Origin: Chromera velia
Taxonomy: Eukaryota > Sar > Chromeraceae
Direction: 5' to 3'
DNA length: 61,086 nucleotides
NCBI GenBank assembly: GCA_018398765.1
Contig: JAHBMJ010005089.1
Location: forward strand, 7,501-68,586
Shown here: positions 57,684 to 61,086 of the stretch, in pieces
Numbering within the stretch: position 1 is the stretch's first letter
Layout: every line of letters begins with the position of its first letter
Position numbers and translations under genes: made by a program
Notes under the pieces: model-generated
Told to the model about the DNA's origin: nothing
Seen by the model: only the letters and a program-made list of their open reading frames with translations
The model's database searches: none

Positions 57684-57690
<7 letters not shown>
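57192..57690. repeat. 39-bp minisatellite with internal GAAA expansion
   Basis: The unit GGAGGGACAAAATGTCCCAC plus ACGCAAAGARAVAAAGACC recurs at 57208 and seven or more times from 57340 to 57680. After the first unit a GAAA run of about 100 bases has expanded (57243-57343). Each unit contains GGGACAAAATGTCCC, an inverted repeat. The unit length is divisible by three, so frames stay open on both strands. Confidence 0.95.
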
Positions 57691-57726
<36 letters not shown>

Positions 57727-58046
57727 ACACAAGGAGGGGGAGAGGAAGCACCCACACTCACGCAAAGAGCCACATACAAAAACACATGTACACACAGAAA
57801 CACAGATGCACCTTCTTCCTGCAAAGCGTCTGACAACGCGGTCAGCAAAGTCGAGACAGAGGTCCACTGTGGTTGCACAGGGGTCGAAGATTCAAGTGCA
57901 CCTTGATACATTCTTAACAATTACGATCTGTCGGCCACCTAGTGACCACATCAACGTGAACACGGCACAAAACTGAGAGACCAACAAATGTCTCCCTCTG
58001 CAGCTCTGATACACACATGACGCCACACCTCTGTGCGTGTGTGTGC

Positions 58047-58083
<37 letters not shown>
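57691..58083. other. CA and GT microsatellites and unique spacer
   Basis: CA run at 57684-57725, GT run at 58035-58080, about 300 bases of nonrepetitive DNA between. It includes the 3' region of the minus-strand gene that ends at 58084. Confidence 0.6.
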
Positions 58084-59535
58084 TCACCGTCCCGCTGTCC
58101 CTTTCGCTTCTTCCTCAGCAGGGGCTGCTTCGAATTCCTCATCACTATCCACCTCCTCTTCCTCCTCCTCTTCCTCTTCCCCTTCTGAACTGTCCGACAC
58201 TTTCTCCGACCCTTTCTTAGATCTCCCCCGTGACTGTTCCCTTTCCCTTGCCCCCACGGACACACTGCCCAAGACTTCACCACGATTCTCACCACCATCC
58301 CCCGACACCCCAACACTTGCAACTCCCGTTATTCGGGTGCTTGGTCCTGGTCCTGCAGCCGTCAAGCTCGAATCCTCTCCCTGGACCCCCCCCAAAACTC
58401 CAACGTCCTGCGTCAGCACAGCGCTTTTCAATGCCTGCGCGTCCTCTTTACTCCAGTGATCTCGAACCCTTCGCCGTCTCTCTTCAGCTGAATCCACAAC
58501 CCCCCGTGCTCCCACCCCTCCCGGCTTTCCATACGAGTTCTCAAGGTCTTTAAACGCATTTCCGACCATGTGGCGTGCAATCAGAGCTGCGACTGAAAGC
58601 AGAACGAGAAGCAACAACGTCTTGCGGGAATGCAGATAGTTGACCACACTCCGCAATTTTGCTAAATACGGCGATTCAGGTGAGGCACCCCTCGCCCTTC
58701 GTCTCCTCCCCCCCGTTGCATCCCTCGGCGCGCTTCCTTTAATCAGAGCATCTGACACACCGTCGAAACACGCTACGCCATCGCTGCCCTCTGACGCACG
58801 CGACCCAATGCCGCCACGGTCTAGCGCTGCAAGACGACGGAACATATCCACGTCCCCCCCCGAGGGGGCAGCGGTGTCTTTTTTCGATCCGGCTGGGGAC
58901 ACTTGCGTGCCCTCCCGTCCCACTCCTTCGACCTCCACAGCACCCTTCGGCACTGTGTACCCGCTCATGCGACAGAAGTCCTCACCCGACGTCACAATGT
59001 CCGACAGAGGGGAGCAGATGACGGAGGACTCTGTGCAGGGCGTCAGACCCGGCTCCTTTGCATCTGGCGGAGCGAAGAAATCATGACGGCACGCATCGAA
59101 CCATCTGTCGCATAGAGGCCGGCAGAGAACGGGACTGCCCCCTTGGGCCTTCTCACCAGTGCCTACTGCGCCATCACACAGTGAACACCACACAGTCTCG
59201 GTGACCGATTGGCATTTTGAGGACAGCGATGGAAAGTCTGGAAGGCTGAAGCCCTGGAAGAAAAAGGCCACACGCTTTGTGAGGTCCTCTGTGTGAAAGT
59301 GTTCACAGCAAGTGCGTGACTGGTGTTCTTTACAAAAGAGAAGGTGGCCTGATCGATCTGCAGGCTTTCGATCGGCATCAAAGCCCAGAGCCTTAGAACA
59401 TGTGCCTGTGTCAGGCGAAGAGCGCCTCCCGTTTGCAATAGCTGCCAAAGAGATGACTAAAAACACAAAAAACCAAAACGAATCATACGATCTTTGTGGA
59501 CGGATACAGATCCGTCTCCGGACAAAGGATCTCAT
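58084..59535 (-). CDS. Type I membrane protein with folate-receptor-like cysteine-rich domain
   Basis: Single exon, 483 residues, ATG at 59535. Residues about 16-36 form a signal or signal-anchor segment (FWFFVFLVISLAAIA). Residues about 45-195 hold 13 cysteines in the folate-receptor family spacing: an FCKEH...TCCEHF block, then VWCSLCDG, then LCRPLCDRWFDACRHDFF. A second hydrophobic segment (TLLLLVLLSVAALIARHMV, about 307-325) should span the membrane. The C-terminal part is charged and ends in a run of nine Glu followed by a Lys/Ala tail. The family binds folate or riboflavin outside the cell in animals; related domains exist in protists, but the ligand here is unknown. Confidence 0.7.
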   Translation of the reverse strand: MRSFVRRRICIRPQRSYDSFWFFVFLVISLAAIANGRRSSPDTGTCSKALGFDADRKPADRSGHLLFCKEHQSRTCCEHFHTEDLTKRVAFFFQGFSLPDFPSLSSKCQSVTETVWCSLCDGAVGTGEKAQGGSPVLCRPLCDRWFDACRHDFFAPPDAKEPGLTPCTESSVICSPLSDIVTSGEDFCRMSGYTVPKGAVEVEGVGREGTQVSPAGSKKDTAAPSGGDVDMFRRLAALDRGGIGSRASEGSDGVACFDGVSDALIKGSAPRDATGGRRRRARGASPESPYLAKLRSVVNYLHSRKTLLLLVLLSVAALIARHMVGNAFKDLENSYGKPGGVGARGVVDSAEERRRRVRDHWSKEDAQALKSAVLTQDVGVLGGVQGEDSSLTAAGPGPSTRITGVASVGVSGDGGENRGEVLGSVSVGAREREQSRGRSKKGSEKVSDSSEGEEEEEEEEEVDSDEEFEAAPAEEEAKGTAGR

Positions 59536-60025
59536 GCCAGCGATTCAGCGGACCTCAATGCAACTTGGCACGTGTATGAGCTTGTCAGTCAGCCCCTCCC
59601 TTCCTCTTCAATCGCATATGCCACCACAGAAGCCAGTCGGGCAGAAATTGCAGAATGAAACCCCGCCAGTCAAGCGTAGTCAAGCTGGCAGATGGTTCGA
59701 TCATTGGGTCCGAATATATGGTCCGGACGCGTGCCTGGCCCAATCCTGGCCCAGAATGGACCCCCGGCATGCCTCAGACCGCATGCCCCAGCACGTCAAA
59801 TTTTGGTCAGTCTCTGACACACCCGAATCTGTTTCTGTCAGCCTTTCCTGAATCCCTGAATCGTGCCAAAGGCGAGTGGAGACTCCCAGTAAACGAAGTT
59901 TCTAGAAGTTTCAATCTGTCCAGCATCTCCAGAAGTACACATGTTGAGCATACGAGCATTCTCGAACTTCACCTGTCCTCTTTGACTGGCAACAGTCAAC
60001 AGGTCTAGTTCCCTTCGCATCAATC
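59536..60025. promoter_or_regulatory. Divergent intergenic region
   Basis: 490 bases between the minus-strand folate-receptor-like gene and the plus-strand carrier gene; both promoters should be here. It contains palindromic words such as GGTCCGGACGCGTGCC. No defined element is claimed. Confidence 0.35.
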
Positions 60026-60735
60026 ATGATTTTGAGGTTGCTGTGCACGGTGCTGCTCCTCTCACGTGCATGGAGCGCTGTGTCAGCATCCCCGGAGCAC
60101 TTAAATGAGCCTCGTGGTCTTGTCGGTTTCATCAAGAGAAGTAAAGTAACGCTGAAGGAATACATTGAAGATGATTCAGATGGTAGTCTCGTGCAAACCA
60201 GGGCATCCTTCGGCCTCACTCCCTCCAAGGCAAAGCAGTCCTTTGTCGCAGTGGCGCCCGTGAAACCAAAGCGTATCAAGCCACTGAGACCGAGAATCCG
60301 GTTGGGAAGGGCGCCTGCATTGCACGATGGAGAGAGGCTCACCTTTCTGGGCAACATGTTAGCAGGGGCGTTGAGCAGAAGGTCAGTCAGTCAAGTCCCT
60401 ATCCGGTTCATAGGTCAGGCAGTCTCGTGTATGTCAGCACCTCTTCTGACAGTGATTCGTGACCCCCTCTGGTGTTCTCTGCCTGCAGTCTTGCACAGGT
60501 TGCAGTGCATCCCCTGATGGCTGCAAAGGCGATGCTTCAGACTAGGGGGGCGTGGGTAGGGTCAGAGGCGTTCATGAAAAGTCCGGATTTGTGGTTCAGG
60601 GGGGCGGGGGCGCAGTTCATGACAGGGATGCCTGGGGGGGCCATCAACTTTGCGGCTTTGGGGGCGATGCACGTCTTGATGGCACGAGTTTTGCCGGTCT
60701 CAACGAACCCGGTACTGAGGGACATCGTGGCACAG
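60026..60735 (+). CDS. Mitochondrial-carrier-family protein with N-terminal signal-like segment, 3' end outside window
   Basis: Exons 60026-60381 and 60489-60735 are joined by a GT-AG intron in phase; a further donor (GTAGGT) at 60736 shows that the gene continues beyond the window. Residues 1-21 (MILRLLCTVLLLSRAWSAVS) look like a signal peptide, followed by about 85 polar, basic residues. The carrier repeat follows: VAVHPLMAAKAMLQTRG fits the P-x(D/E)-x2-K family motif with Leu in the acidic position, and RGAGAQFMTGMPGGAINFA fits the second half of a repeat. The family exchanges metabolites across organelle membranes. A signal peptide plus basic leader may mean plastid or other endomembrane targeting, which is inference. 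Confidence 0.7.
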
Positions 60736-61086
60736 GTAGGTAAGCACGGTTGGTTCATGGGGGGTCCGCGTTTAGAAGGCAGAGAAAGAGAAAGACTGTC
60801 AGAAGAGCTGGTAGAAAGCGGAAGGGCTCAAAGAAGCAGGCCTGCAGAAGCTTGTATTGGAGGGCTGGAAAGGGGGGAGGGAACGCGAGGCTTGGAAGGG
60901 GAGGGGAGGAAGAGCGAAGAGTCTGATGGGGAAAGAAAGTGGGGACAGTCGGAGTGAGAGGTCCGACAGTGCAGAGCGGCTGTGTCCTGCTCTCTGGAAT
61001 ACGGATCTTCCTCCTCAATTGCAAAACGGTCTTGTTTCCCTATTGATACCAACTTGAGAGCCAGGGAAAACGAACGAAAAGTCCGG
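60736..61086 (+). other. Intron of the carrier gene, to window end
   Basis: Begins with GTAGGTAAG. It is purine-rich and no acceptor followed by a carrier-like frame is seen before the end. Confidence 0.5.

Noticed and set aside
57355..57920. CRISPR-like array or a real repeat protein in the 39-bp tandem repeats
   Set aside because: Units are contiguous without variable spacers, the genome is eukaryotic, and frames are open on both strands because the unit is divisible by three.
1..61086. tRNA, rRNA and other structured RNA genes
   Set aside because: None could be recognised by eye on either strand; a covariance-model scan would be decisive.

Overview
The window looks like nuclear DNA of a unicellular eukaryote. 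Several genes have GT-AG introns whose reading phases close exactly. Genes are separated by long AT-rich stretches, CA/GT and pyrimidine microsatellites are abundant, one gap of N is present, and at least five unrelated classes of transposable element occur. Long low-complexity insertions in the proteins and the gene style resemble a chromerid or related alveolate alga (Chromera-like). That placement is inference; no rRNA or other phylogenetic marker is present.

Layout. 1-5377 holds retrotransposon wreckage: a Ty3-type gag remnant and a LINE reverse transcriptase fragment. 5378-11371 (minus) is a seven-exon gene for a large unrecognised multi-pass membrane protein. 12338-12808 and 21350-21815 are two copies of a dispersed repeat. 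13162-17551 is a 4.39-kb DNA transposon with 18-bp perfect terminal inverted repeats and a Plavaka/KDZ-like transposase; a 436-bp internally deleted relative lies at 51152-51587. 17.5-25 kb is gene-poor and contains the assembly gap. 25022-28338 (plus) is a four-exon major facilitator transporter. 30391-34687 (plus) is a seven-exon Crypton-like tyrosine recombinase with a tandem duplication of its 5' end and two in-frame stops. 35.8-37.7 kb (minus) carries uncharacterised coding exons, followed by a second LINE fragment. 38963-40278 is a small inverted-repeat element. 40541-41297 (minus) is a RING-type protein with a frame break. 41981-43318 (plus) is an intact single-exon fusion of a gamma-glutamylcyclotransferase-like domain and leucine-rich repeats.

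43646-49845 is a nearly complete, young Ty3-type LTR retrotransposon. Its 256-bp LTRs differ at 4 sites, it has a 5-bp target duplication, a classical GGGAAAC frameshift heptamer joins gag to pol, and six in-frame stops interrupt pol. 49.8-57 kb is repeat-rich, gene-poor DNA. 57192-57690 is a 39-bp minisatellite. 58084-59535 (minus) encodes a secreted or membrane protein with a folate-receptor-like cysteine-rich domain. 60026 onward (plus) encodes a mitochondrial-carrier-family protein with an N-terminal signal-like segment, cut by the window end.

The host genes do not form an operon or obvious pathway. Most of the biology here is the mobile-element community. The items most worth follow-up are the Plavaka/KDZ-like transposon with its short derivative, the intron-containing Crypton-like gene, the programmed-frameshift signal, and the domain-fusion genes.
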